Source of the DNA: Ichthyophis bannanicus | Lineage: Eukaryota > Chordata > Amphibia > Gymnophiona > Ichthyophiidae | Assembly (NCBI GenBank): GCA_033557465.1 | Contig: CM066033.1 | Span: 1,356,289,834-1,356,353,833, forward strand | Direction of reading: 5' to 3' | Length of the DNA: 64,000 nt | Shown: piece after piece, positions 54,385 to 64,000 of the stretch | How positions within the stretch are numbered: position 1 is the stretch's first letter | How the letters are laid out: each line of letters opens with the position of its first letter | The notes under the pieces: generated by a model | What the model was told of the DNA's origin: nothing | Databases searched by the model: none | What the model saw: only the letters and a program-made list of their open reading frames with translations | Translations under genes and position numbers: made by a program

Positions 54385-54390
54385 ACATTA

Positions 54391-54396
54391 TTTATT
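54391..54396 (-). terminator. Polyadenylation signal of Myb-like gene copy 3
   Basis: AATAAA on the minus strand, about 60 bp beyond the end of the last Myb-like exon. Confidence 0.45.
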
Positions 54397-55124
54397 GGTA
54401 GGTGTTAAGGACATGTTTTTTCCCGATAGGGAGATATCCCATGTGGCGTCATTATGATCACTTTTGTGGGGCCAGGAATGCCTCCTTGAGCCACTCTATA
54501 GCCTGTGTGAGGGCCTGGAGGTCACCCCTGATCCCATGTAGGTGATCAACAATGAGCCCCCTCCCATCCCCTCCCTCACCTGTCCCCTGCCCCCTTCCAT
54601 TCCCTCCCTCCACCTCCTGCTTCCTCCCATCCCCTCCTTCTGCCTCCTGCCCCCTCCCATCCCCTCCCCCATGCTCCCCCTCCTCCACCCACTGGGTGCC
54701 CCTGGATGGGGTGGCCTGAATTCCCCTTCCTCCAGAGATGACTCCTCCTCCTCCTCCCCCTGCTCCTCAGGGCCACCCACTGAGTGGTGCCCAGCCTCCC
54801 ACCTAGGGGTGCCTTGGCCATACACCATAGCACTGTCCAGTCTCTCCCCCTCAGAGGAGTGGGGCACCTCCAAGATGTCCAAGGTGTACACCTCATCCCC
54901 ACCCTCCCCTGAGGAGAGGTACTGGACAGTACTATGGGGCTGGGTGGAGCCAGAGGCGTAGCGTGGGGGGTGCAGGGGGGGCCAGCCGCACCGGGCGCAA
55001 CATGGGGGGGGCGCCAGGGCCGGATTTACCTATACGCCATGTACGCCATGGCGTAGGGCCCACAGCTGCAAAGGGCCCACAAAAATGGAACAAGTTAGGC
55101 TTTTTAAAAAAAATAAAATAAAAA

Positions 55125-55498
55125 AAAAACCTGCTGGCAGCCGCCGCGGGGCCCCCTCTGCTGCCGCGGCAGCATGGACTGACCCGCGGGGGCCCCCTCT
55201 TCAAGCTCGATCCCTCCCTCCGTGCCTCCCTCCGTGCAGGCTGTGAGAGGCGCGAAGGCAGACTGTCTCCTTCGCGTCTCTGTTAAGCCCGCAGGGGCTG
55301 ATGGGAAATTTCCCATCAGCCCCTGCGGGCTTAACAGAGACGCGAGGGAGACAGTCTCCCTTCGCGCCTCTCACAGCCTGCACGGAGGGAGGCACGGAGG
55401 CACGGAGGGAGGGATCGAGCTTGCAGAGGGGGCTCCCGTGGGTCAGTCCATGCTGCCGCGGCAGCAGAGGGGGCCCCGCGGCGGCAGCCAGCAGGTTT
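55125..55498. repeat. Long palindrome, ~185-bp arms, no loop
   Basis: Perfect centre GGGAAATTTCCC at 55303-55314. Arms carry CTGCCGCGGCAGCA, GGGGCCCC and TCCCTCCCTCCGTGCCTCC with few mismatches. Sequence differs from the palindrome of element A although both sit at the same place relative to the minisatellite. Confidence 0.9.
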
Positions 55499-55514
55499 TT
55501 TTTAAAATTAAATT

Positions 55515-56160
55515 TTACTTTAGGCAGGGGGAGGGGGTAAGGACTGGTAATGGGCTATTGGGGGGGCTGGGGCTGGGACTGGAAATGGGTTGGGGGATTA
55601 AGGCTGGAGGTGGGTTGATGAGGTTAGGACTGGTAATGGGCTGTGGGCTGTTGGGGGGGGGGTTAGAACTGGTAATGGGCTTTGGGGGGGTTAAGACTGG
55701 AGGTGGGCTGATGGGGTTAGGACTGGTAATGGGCTGTTGGGGGGGGTTTAGAACTGGTAATGGGCTTTGGGGGGGGTTTAGACTGGTAATGGGCTGTGGG
55801 CTGATGGGGGCTGTCTGGTAATGGGCTATGGGGGGGCTAGGACTGGAAATGGGCTGGGGGGGTTAAGACTGGAGGTGGGCTGATGGGATTAGGACTGGTA
55901 ATGGGCTGTGGGCTGATGGGGGGGTAGGACTGGCAATGGGCTATGGGGGGCTGACTGGAAATGGGTTGATGGGGTTAGGACTGGAAGTGGGCTGATGGGG
56001 GGTTAGGACTGGTAATGGGTTATAGGGGGGGCTTAAACTGAAAATGGGGTGATGGGGGGTTAGGACTGTAAGTGGGTTGATGGGGGGCTAGGACTGGTAT
56101 TGGGTTGGGGGGTTGCTAGGACTGGAAATGGGCTGATGGGTGGCTAGGACTGGAAATGGG
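55515..56160. repeat. GT-rich minisatellite
   Basis: Variants of GGACTGGTAATGGGCTGTGG about every 30 bp. Reverse complement of the array at 21900-22830. Confidence 0.85.
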
Positions 56161-58100
56161 CTGATGCAGGGACTAGAAGGGAATGGATGCTGGGTGAGGC
56201 TGGAACTAGAAGGGAGCTGATGTTGGGGGAGGATTAGAATGGGATGGGGCTGGAAGAGTAAAATGGAGAAGGGAAAAATATTTTGTGTGGGAGGGATAAA
56301 AAATCTACAATTGGCCGGGTATTGGGATAGTAAGTGGGGATTGAGGATGGAGGGGTAAAATTTGAGTGGATGAAATAGGAATGAGGAAAGAGCAAAAGGA
56401 GAAAGATTAGTATGTTAAAGCAGATGTAGAGAGAGAATGGAAAAAAACTAGAAGAGAGAAGAAAGGACAAATGGACAGCAGACGATGGAGAGTTAGCAGA
56501 AGACACGAAGAAACCAGAAGAAAGTGTCTGGAGCAATTGCAGCTGAAAAAAATGCACAAAAGGTAGAAAAATATCTCTTTATTTTGAATTTATTAATTGG
56601 AATATGTCAGCTCTGGTAAATGTGCATCATTAACGTCTGCGCTTTGTTTAGTACAAGAGCAAATTAATGTATAGTTTTATTTCTACAGTGTTGTACATTC
56701 CAAGTTTGGCTTTTGGGATTCCCAGTTTAATTATTGTCTTCCTGTTTCTAAAATGTGATTACTTGTTTGGTGATGGTCTATGTTCTGCATGTGTAACTGA
56801 GCTGAGGTGTTCTGTTTATATAATTCCTATTTGACATTGCCACTTGTTCTCTTTCCCCAGTAGGTCATGTATTGTTGTTCTCTGAAATGTATTGGTTTAA
56901 TATTTGCAGTGTTGCCTTTTGATAGTTAGAGTATGGTGCTTTGTGAGTCCTGGTAGTGCTGTTAGGATACGGCGGGTTTGCTATGGGTTCTAAATGGGCA
57001 GTGTTTGTAGTAGTTCCTAATGTGTCTGGCAGTTGGCACTGGATTATAGTAATGTAGAAATCTTTTAGTCTTTCTTTATCCATACACTCATTAAGAGGCA
57101 CGTTTACTAAAAGTTAGTATATGGTAACATTATGCAAATATTTATGCAAATGAGGCCCCTTATGCAAATGAGGCCCACACCCCCCTTGGGCCGCCCCTGC
57201 TGGGGGCCCACAATTTTTGTTGGCATAGGGCCTCACTCAAGGTAAATCCAGCCCTGGGGGGCGCGCTCGCACTCGCAGCTCTCTGCAGTGCTGGCTGTGC
57301 GAATCCGATCCGAGCCGCCGGGTCGCCACCCACTGTGGAGGGGGGGGTGCCAGGCGTGCGGTGCGGTGGTTGCGAACAGAGAGCGAGGGACTATCTGGGG
57401 GAGGGACAGTGCAGCGCTGATCGTGGGAGAGAACCACACCAGACCAGGGGGGCGCAAATTACTTGCCTTGCCCCGGGTGCTGACAACTCACGCTACGCCA
57501 CTGGGTGGAGCTGCCATGTGGGGATGGGTGTGGCAGGGCCAGATGGTGCAGCTGTCATTGGCTGCTCCCCCCCCCCCTCAGCTGCTATCATGCCGCCGGC
57601 TTCCTCTTCCTCCTCCTCCTCCTCCACCTCCTCCTCCTCTTCTTGCTCTGCTGCAGGTGGGAGTCTGTCCTCAACTGGGATGGCTGTGGAAGGGATGCAG
57701 AGAGGTGGCTATTAGTTTCGGTGGGTGGGGGTAGCCCCATTTTCAGATGCCATTTTGCATGTCATGGCCCCATTCCTGTGTCATTCCCCCACACTCACCT
57801 TGTTCCCGCTGCAGTGGCACCGGATATGGTGCAGGAGCTCAGTTCGGGTGCGCCGTATCGTGCGGAAGCACACTCTCACGCCTCCACCTCACGCAGGACA
57901 TGGAACCATCTGTGGAGGCAGGAAGGAGGTGTCATACATATGCATGTTTCTTTCTCCCCCCAGGTCTGTCACTGCAGCTGCCTACCTGCTTGCCACAAAA
58001 CCAGCTGCATACACTACACCCTGTCTCATCCTGCTGCCACATCTCCAGTGCTACCACACCCCATTCCGGGGCTTACCCTGGTCCCTTATGCCTCCACTGC

Positions 58101-58165
58101 ATTGCTGACTGGCCAGGCCATGAGCTGAGGGGGCCAGGGGACACTGCTGCCTGCGACATTCACCT
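58101..58165 (+). repeat. Match to window start
   Basis: GCTGACTGGCCAGGCCATGAG and the following GGGGGCCA...ACACTGCTGCCTGCGACAT match 1-60. Part of the same Harbinger-associated repeat. Confidence 0.65.
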
Positions 58166-58317
58166 GGGACCCTGCTGCATTTGCTATATGCCCTGTGCTA
58201 CACGTACATGGTGTCAGAATAAGGGTCGGAATAAAGGTCTAGACATTTTTGAATGAAACACGTCTATCCTGCACATACACAGGGCTTATTCATGTTTCAG
58301 AATGACCTCCATAATAT

Positions 58318-58372
58318 ATGATGGCAGATAAAAAACAGTATGGTCGATCTAGTTTGTCCAGTAGTTGTACCT
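58318..58372 (-). mobile_element. CR1-type LINE 3' tip, second subtype
   Basis: ATGATGGCAGATAAAAAACAG and the following ATCTAGTTTGTCCAG are the reverse complement of the tip at 39740-39790. Confidence 0.55.
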
Positions 58373-58429
58373 GCTGCTCCATGCAAGTCAGCCCCCTCTA
58401 TTTGTTGGTGAGGGAAAGAATGGAGGCAC

Positions 58430-58915
58430 AAAGGCTCAAGCTTCACCCCTGGAATAAAATGGCAGAGAAGGTATGGGGCCAGGTGGGATCTTCTCTTTTA
58501 GTCCTCAAATATGGAAACCCCAGATTTTTGCCTGGTATCACCAATCCAGGTAAATTTCAGTGGCTGCAGAGTAATAATCTTATCTGCTATGTAGATTTGA
58601 TTCAGGACGAGGCCTACATGTTTACAGCTGAAATTCTTGGTTAATGTGACAGTCCTAATGTATTTTCAGTTTTGCAGATCAAACATTTCTTATCTTCTCA
58701 TAGAAACTTATTATACACATCCATTTACTCAGCTGCAATGGTTGTTATATAAGAAGTTAAAAGATATAGGAATTATGGCCAAGAATTATAGGATTTTAAA
58801 TGGTAAACAGGGAGAGATGATTTTCCTCTATCAGAAGAAATGGGAAACTGATATACAGGGGACAATATTAGAAGAGCAATGGAATATAATTTGGGGTAAT
58901 ATATTTTTTTAAGTG
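58430..58915 (+). pseudogene. L1/Tx1-like LINE ORF2 C-terminal fragment
   Basis: The first frame has YGNPRFLPGITNPGKFQWL and VDLIQDEAYMF, equivalent to the NPxFxPG...W...G...DL region after the L1/Tx1 RT. After shifts the second frame reads QLQWLLYKKLKDIGIMAKNY and KKWETDIQGTILEEQWNIIW, the WxxIW-type C-terminal region. No start, and several frame breaks. Its sequence is unlike the CR1 and L2-like copies nearby. Confidence 0.65.
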
Positions 58916-59179
58916 CCATCAAGTCAATGGTGACCCAGCAGCTGCTGGGTCTTCTTGGCAAGGTCTGACCAGAAATAGATTACCAGGCCTTGTCTTCTGA
59001 ATCAATGGAGGATAAAATGACTTGCCCAAAGAGTGTCAGTGGGAATCAAACCCAAATAGCTTGGGAACAAGACTGCTGTTCTAACCACTAGTGCTGGAAC
59101 ACCCCTATCCCAACCACCAAGGTTTAACATTCACCCACAGCAAGCACGATTACACTGCACCTGCTGCCCACCACTGGGT

Positions 59180-59512
59180 CTACAAGCCATGCACACACCA
59201 ACTGCAGACAGTCTGCTGGTCAGTACATATTTCATATGCATCCAACACTAGAACTAGGCACTATTTAGCACTATGTGGATACATAACCGTTCTATGGTCT
59301 TCTGCTTGGTCAGAGTGAGAGCACCCTCCCAGCATGACATGCTGTGGCCACCCGGTCCCTGCAGGTAGCAGTCGGGCACTACAACATCCCAGACATTGCT
59401 TTACCCCCAGTGCAGACACATCCTGACCAATCCGCTCTGTTTCAGGCCATACCCACAATACCTTGCTCCTCATCATGCACATTTGCAGGCTAACGCTGAA
59501 ACAGTTAGGCCA
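59180..59512 (-). repeat. Dispersed repeat, copy C
   Basis: Reverse complement of the 405-800 part of copy A: GACAGTCTGC, CACTATGTGGATACATA, AGCATGACATGCTG, GGTCAGAGTGAGAG and TGCACATTTGCAGGCTAA. Confidence 0.75.
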
Positions 59513-59635
59513 GGGGTGGCCAACTCCAGTCCTGGTGCACCACAATCCAGCCTGGTTTTCATGATGTCCCCAATGAATGCCCATGGTATATACACATACA
59601 AGGGGAGGTGGTGGATGCAAATATATCTCATTAGG
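59513..59635. mobile_element. Palindromic hAT-type MITE, half copy
   Basis: Starts CAGGGGTGGCCAACTCCAG at the same junction (GTTAGGC) as copy A and is truncated where an L2-like LINE begins. Confidence 0.7.
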
Positions 59636-59639
59636 TGCA

Positions 59640-60108
59640 GAAGAATGTGCACCCAGAACACCCTCTCAGTTCCAGCCCATTTTGTAACACAATCAAAACT
59701 GCAAGTTCAAGAGCGTTCTTGTTTGTAGCCCCTACTCTCTGGAGAGCTCTCCCAGACCACCTAAGACTAATAAAAGATCTACAGACTTTAACAAAAGAGC
59801 TTAAAGTGTTCCTTTTCATTCAATACTTTAACCTCAACAGCTCTATTACTCCCCCTCGAACACCATGATCCCCCCCTACTTCTCTCCGCTATATACTGAA
59901 CCTCTTTCTCACTTGATATAGCTTAATTAGGTAATTATTCTTCTCCCCCCCCATAAACCTTTCTCTTTATGAAACTCCATTTAATGTTCCCTATAAAATA
60001 GTTATCTCCAAGTTATAATGCCCTGTTCAATGTAATTTCAGTTTGTTCAATGTAAACCGCCTTGATATCATGAAAGGCGCTATATAAGAAACGTTCAATA
60101 AATAAATA
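59640..60108 (+). mobile_element. L2-like LINE 3' end
   Basis: FLFVAPTLWRALPDHLRLIK and LKVFLFIQYF are the L2-like C-terminus. The 3' UTR has GTAAACCGCCTTGATATC, GGCGCTATATAAG and an AATA-type tail at 60090-60108. Confidence 0.8.
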
Positions 60109-60109
60109 A

Positions 60110-60342
60110 TATATTTCTCCCTTATCCCGTTCCCTTCCCCACCCTACACTGTAAATAGTTCTGCCTCAGCATCCGCTATTCTGCTGTATATGTGAATAGC
60201 TGATTTGTAAATAGTAAATTGTATTATAGTTTGATATGTTCTATGTTCTTTGTAAATGTTCTGTGTTCTGTGTTCATTGTAAATCGCCCATGATCACTGG
60301 AAGGGGCAGTATATAAAAACGTTTAAATAAAATAAACAAAAT
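60110..60342 (+). mobile_element. L2-like LINE 3' tip
   Basis: GTAAATCGCCCATGATCACTGG, GGGGCAGTATATAAAAACG and an AAATA-type tail at 60325-60342, directly after the previous tail. Confidence 0.7.
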
Positions 60343-60889
60343 CCAGCAAAGGATAGTGGAGTCTGTCTCTGTGGGTGCTGGTACCCTTGTTGGCTGAATC
60401 ATTGGGGGTTGCACTTGTTGGTGTTGTATCTCCAATGTGGGATAAAATTTGCCATAGGGATATGCACTGCATAATCCACAGCCAGGACCCAAACTTATGT
60501 CCCTCCATTCATATATACACACCAACTGTGTGGTTTCCATCACAGTGTGGCCACTTGATTACAACCATCCCTGGGGATGACATGCTTCCCATCTGACAGA
60601 CCTTGGCACATGTTGCAGTTCGCATGGCACACTGGATCAGGGCATGGCATTGGTCTGCCACAGGCAGGTGCTGCTGCCCCCACTGCCAACAACCCCTCAC
60701 ACCATGCTGACATGCCCATGTGCTGTCAGTGTTAGTGGTGTGCAGTCCCAGGCCAGCAAACATGCGGGTTGGTGAGTGCATAGGGTGCGGGGCCCGGGGG
60801 TGGGGGCATACATGGATGGCCACACATCCTCCCCACAACCATCTGCCTCTGCAGAAACCCCATCACCACTTGCCAGTGTCATGTCTCCC

Positions 60890-61015
60890 CAACCTGGGGA
60901 ACAGACGGCTGAGGGGTGTTATGTTAGAGGTCTATAAAATTACTTGGAGTGGATCTGGTAAACTTTGATTAATTGTCTATGCCATCAAAATGCAGTGGGA
61001 CCAAGGGACATGCAA
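60890..61015 (+). mobile_element. CR1-like ORF2 fragment, diverged
   Basis: RRLRGVMLEVYKITWSGSG and TKGHAM correspond to EKRRLRGDMIEVYKLMNG and TRGHAM of the CR1 copy at 44400-44510. Confidence 0.6.
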
Positions 61016-61679
61016 TGTGGCCACGGTGGAGACCGCTGAGGACTATGGGGAGTGAATGGTTTTTCAGTCCTGTGCTGCACGTACATGGCACTGAAACAGG
61101 GATCTCAGGACATGGGTTGGAGGGGTCAGAACAGGGGCGTAGTCAGGCATCGAGACATATAAAGTGTATCCAGGAAAGGCCCTTGTACGTCCCCGGCATA
61201 TCATCCATACGTCCACGTTATATCTGCTGAAACGTGGAATAAGGGCAGGACTTAGAAAAAATCTCGCACCTAACTCCAATACGTCCCATAGAGATGAATG
61301 GCAATGAGAAGTCTGTAGTGACCTGGTTTGTCTGCTGTCTGGGAGAGCAAAAGATGCAGCAGAAATGACGAGAATGCACAGGTGAGGGATGTTTCTACGC
61401 TAAAGTAACAGTAAACAACACCTAACAGAAATGTAAAGCGCTGCAGTAGGTGGTATTCTGGCCCCAAAGGGGCTATGCATGGTCTCCACAACAAATGCTT
61501 TGGAAAAATGGGAACATAGCTGTAGGGATGGTATGTGTGTGGCTGAGCACTGCAGATCAGATGTGTAGTCCGGAGACGCCATGCAATTTTGCAGTAGCAG
61601 CAGTTTTACGTAGGTGCAGGGCATGGTCGTGGCGTAGGTATGTTATCTGTGACTGCAAACAAGAGTGTGTGTGTGTACT
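61016..61679. other. Non-coding Harbinger-flank DNA
   Basis: No gene is recognised. Short frames overlap on both strands. Confidence 0.3.
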
Positions 61680-61920
61680 GGATGTATGAGGGTTGCAGGA
61701 GAGGCCCTGGTGTTCTGATACCCAATTCAGGGTGGACATGTATGACTGGCCAGTACCTGGACCGTAGGGAGGACTGCCGCATCACTAGGTTCCTGTGTGA
61801 ATGGGCAGTAACCTCTGTACAGCTGATCTGCAGCAACATAGCAGGGCATGTCCTTGTGAATGGTGGGGTAGCCTCAGAGTGGCGGCATCCTGCAGTGCGG
61901 ACGGCACTAATGCATATCCA
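61680..61920 (+). pseudogene. Possible Harbinger transposase N-terminal fragment
   Basis: GQYLDRREDCRITRF and the following VTSVQLI resemble the HSQYLDLSDELCRTRYRF start of the transposase copy at 52200. No nuclease motif follows. It could be chance. Confidence 0.3.
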
Positions 61921-63203
61921 AATGCACCATCAGAGTTCTCGAACATTGTGCACATTTGTCAGGAGAGAGAGAGGATGGTGCTTTTAAGCACGTGTTTCTG
62001 ATGGTTGCCCTGTTACATATTAGCATCCTGGTGGTTTCCTATGATTGCCAGGGATATTTTTGTCATATAGCTGTAGAGACCCATTTCAGTTTTCTCTGGC
62101 CCATTGCTGGCATTGCACATACTGTTTTCAGCGATGGCCACTGAACGAATGACTACGGTGTTCATCACATGCCACGTCAGTTTTGATGCGGGGTCTATCA
62201 GGACAAACATTTCCCTTTCCACTTGCCTGTTCTGGTGCACATAGATGACTGTATAGTGTTATGGGCATGCAACAGACTTGTATGTATAGCCTGGGTTGCA
62301 TGACCTAATCTGCTGCATCAGTATTACTGCTTTGTTTGCATGAACACAACACTGTCAGTGTGAGCATCAGCATCGGAGATGTTCATTTTGCCTGCGGAGG
62401 CATGGCCACATGGAAAACAGGCAGTATCACACATGTTCATCTTTTCATAATACAGTACTGTGAGCATGGGGACGTACATGCCTTTGTTGCATTTACCCAT
62501 GTTCCTAGAATAACAGCACGAGCCTGTGTTACCCCTGACGTGTTGTTTGTGCCGTGCCGGGAACGTATAACTCCCTGATTCTGGAACTGTGGGTGTGTCT
62601 ATCTTCACGGTTTCGGAATCGGGTATATTACATGCACGTTTTCACTTTAGACGTTTCTGCCAACGGGACGTGCACTTTATAGAATTGGCCTCCAAATAAC
62701 GTTGGCCATTGTTTAACTGGAGCTGCTTCAGGGATTAGTTAAATGAAGGTCAAGTTAAATAAGTTATTGAGACATATGTAATCTTAAATATCTATCATTT
62801 GGCTGAGGGGTTGCCACTGAAAGCAATAATCTGATGCACTGATGCCAAGAGAAAGTCATTCAGGCAAAATTTAGCTTGACTGTAATTTGTGTCTATGATG
62901 CCGTCAACCATTGTGTGAAAGCGGCGAGGGGCATCCGTTCAATGGCTGACATGAATCACATCTGGGAAAATGTATTTTCAGCTCAGGGGCAGAGCTTAAA
63001 GGTCTTAAATCAAATAAATATGTGCAATGTACTCTGGAAGTTGATCTAATAATCCTTGGCAATTTATAAAGGGAATACATTTCATTCTGTCCGCATGACT
63101 GCACGGTATTTTTAACTGCAGACTTTGCACTAGTTTTCAAAGTAGACCTGCAGGCACACTTTGACTTTGAAAACTGCCTGAGGATAAAGCAACCACAGAC
63201 ATA
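61921..63203. other. Unclassified DNA; possible Harbinger end near 62690
   Basis: TTTATAGAATTGGCC at 62676-62690 resembles a Harbinger-type terminus and the motif at 930-945. From 62700 on the sequence is AT-richer and looks like a different compositional domain. Confidence 0.35.
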
Positions 63204-63515
63204 GGGGTATGTTTACTAAACCGCGCAATTGTGCGGGGTGCACTTGAGCGTGCGCTACGGTACCTTAGCGTATGCTAATAGTGCATTTTTGGTGGCCCAC
63301 ACAAGTGTGCGCCGCCCGCACAAGTGCACGGCGTGCTGATGTGCGATAGAGGCGTGGAAAGGCATTTCGAGGGTGGAGGAAGGCTCCCGAGGGGCGGGGG
63401 GTTGGGGTCAATGGGTGGAGAGTGGGAGGGGAGAGGCTCCCCGCACAGGAGCGGGGCTGAATTTCGGGCAAAAAAATACCGCGAGTGAAAACCTCACGTT
63501 AGAGCCGATTTAAAG
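63204..63515. mobile_element. Partial copy of the 3839-4450 MITE family
   Basis: GGGGTATGTTTACTAA start, then TGGAGAGTGGGAGGGGAGAG with GGCTCCCCGCAC matching 4056-4102. The right half is missing. Confidence 0.7.
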
Positions 63516-63589
63516 GGAAGAGAAACCATTTACGTCAGCAATGTACATCAAAACCGGGGAAACCTACAAAACGTGAGCAGTGTGATACA

Positions 63590-63890
63590 TGTGCACAGAA
63601 CAAAATTCCAAATAAAACCTTAAAATGACCACAAGAAAAATTGTAAAAATTAAAATTCAGCTGGGCAACAGTGATATCAATGGGCAACAATAAAAAACAC
63701 TCCCAGGAAAGCGCCAAAAAAAAGAAATGATTTTTGGAAGGGTCTACGCTCCGTAGACTCTCAAAAATCACTTCATTTTATTGGAGCTTTCTTGGGAGTG
63801 TTTTTTATGTTGCCCATTGATATCACTGTTGCCCAGCTTGATTTTGGTTTTGTTCCCCTTTTTTTCGAGGTCATTTTTGAGATTTTTTGC
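63590..63890. repeat. Fold-back element, ~130-bp arms
   Basis: Arms AGCTGGGCAACAGTGATATC / GATATCACTGTTGCCCAGCT and AACACTCCCAGGAAAGC / GCTTTCTTGGGAGTGTT are inverted around GGGTCTACGCTCCGTAGAC near 63755. Confidence 0.85.
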
Positions 63891-64000
63891 ACTTTTGTCC
63901 CCATACAAGGTAAATGAGCCCACAGTAAAATTGTGCAGAGCAGGGTTTCTGACTCATCCAGCCAGGTTTCCTATCTCCAGGTACTGCACTGCCTCTGTGG
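63891..64000. other. Window end, nothing recognised
   Basis: Short non-coding remainder. Confidence 0.3.

Larger units (their letters stand above)
55015..57256. mobile_element. hAT-like element B, 2242 bp, palindrome-bearing
   Basis: Ends CAGGGCCGGATTTACC and GGTAAATCCAGCCCTG are inverted with one mismatch over 16 bp. GGGGGCGC flanks exactly (55007-55014 and 57257-57264). Interior: ~185-bp-arm palindrome (55125-55498), GT-rich minisatellite (55515-56160), then unique DNA (56160-57180) that is the reverse complement of the interior of element A (21330-22830). It has about 310 bp (56749-57056) that element A lacks. No transposase. Confidence 0.9.
54951..57503. mobile_element. Outer hAT-like element with 8-bp duplication
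   Basis: Ends CAGAGGCGTAGCG and CGCTACGCCACTG form a 13-bp inverted repeat with one mismatch. GGTGGAGC flanks it exactly (54943-54950 and 57504-57511). Without the inner element its body is only about 310 bp, GC-rich and non-coding. It lies in the acidic exon of a Myb-like gene. Confidence 0.88.
54458..57950 (-). pseudogene. Harbinger Myb-like gene, split by nested hAT elements
   Basis: From high to low coordinates: a possible DNA-binding exon near 57925-57805 (ends RTRTELLHHIRCHCSGNK before GTGAGT), and an acidic exon from about 57655 (AEQEEEEEVEEEEEEEE) that is cut at 57504. It resumes at 54950 with VYTLDILEVPHSSEGERLDS, EEQGEEEEESSLEEGEF and Gly/Arg repeats (EGMGGGRRQ type), then a C-terminal helix DLQALTQAIEWLKEAFL. 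The acidic block and terminal helix match the layout of the gene at 10295-12468. It is convergent with the transposase copy at 52079-53521, unlike the divergent pair at 10-16 kb. Inactive. Confidence 0.5.

Noticed and set aside
54542..54961. Ser/Pro-rich plus-strand protein
   Set aside because: It is the antisense shadow of the Gly/Glu-rich minus-strand Myb-like exon, which has the polyadenylation signal and family features.
55222..55821. Two ~80-200-codon ORFs sharing the same peptide
   Set aside because: Both arms of a palindrome encode the same peptide on opposite strands; the rest is minisatellite.

Overview
This window looks like repeat-rich, non-genic DNA from a large vertebrate genome. 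I found no convincing single-copy host gene. The mix of CR1, L2-like, RTE/BovB-like, Tx1/L1-like and Penelope-like retroelements, an endogenous retrovirus, hAT, mariner and PIF/Harbinger DNA transposons and hairpin MITEs suggests a non-mammalian tetrapod. An amphibian, possibly a caecilian, is my best guess. That is inference from repeat content; no host marker gene is present.

Layout. 0-4.5 kb: a dispersed repeat with a palindromic hAT MITE, a broken GTF2IRD2-like hAT transposase (minus strand) and an unrecognised 295-codon ORF. 4.6-16 kb: Harbinger-type sequence. A decayed Myb/SANT-like gene (plus) has a 90-bp minisatellite and MITEs in its intron. It is followed by a better preserved divergent pair: a Myb/SANT-like gene (minus, three exons) and a DDE transposase (plus, two recognisable exons), separated by a CpG-rich minisatellite and two mirror-image promoter/leader blocks. 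16-25 kb: non-coding repeat DNA, including a 2.1-kb palindrome-bearing hAT-like element with perfect 8-bp target duplications. 25.7-28.2 kb: a rearranged L2-like LINE. 29.5-30.8 kb: a dead mariner. 31-37 kb: fold-back elements and LINE tails.

37.6-46.6 kb is a LINE graveyard: Penelope-like RT, RTE/BovB-like fragments, and a three-level nest in which a CR1 copy sits inside an L2-like copy that sits inside an older CR1 copy. 46.9-50.5 kb is a broken endogenous retrovirus (gag, protease, RT, RNase H; minus). 52-58 kb holds a degenerate Harbinger transposase (plus) and a Myb-like gene (minus). The Myb-like gene is split by a hAT-like element that itself contains a second hAT-like element, each with its own perfect 8-bp target duplication. 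58-64 kb: Tx1/L1-like, L2-like and CR1 fragments, Harbinger-like flanks and two hairpin elements.

The most interesting signals are the mirrored bidirectional promoter of the Harbinger unit, and the pair of non-coding hAT-like elements that share an interior (minisatellite plus unique DNA) but carry different termini and different ~200-bp-arm palindromes. Exon limits are read by eye from GT/AG sites and frame continuity.
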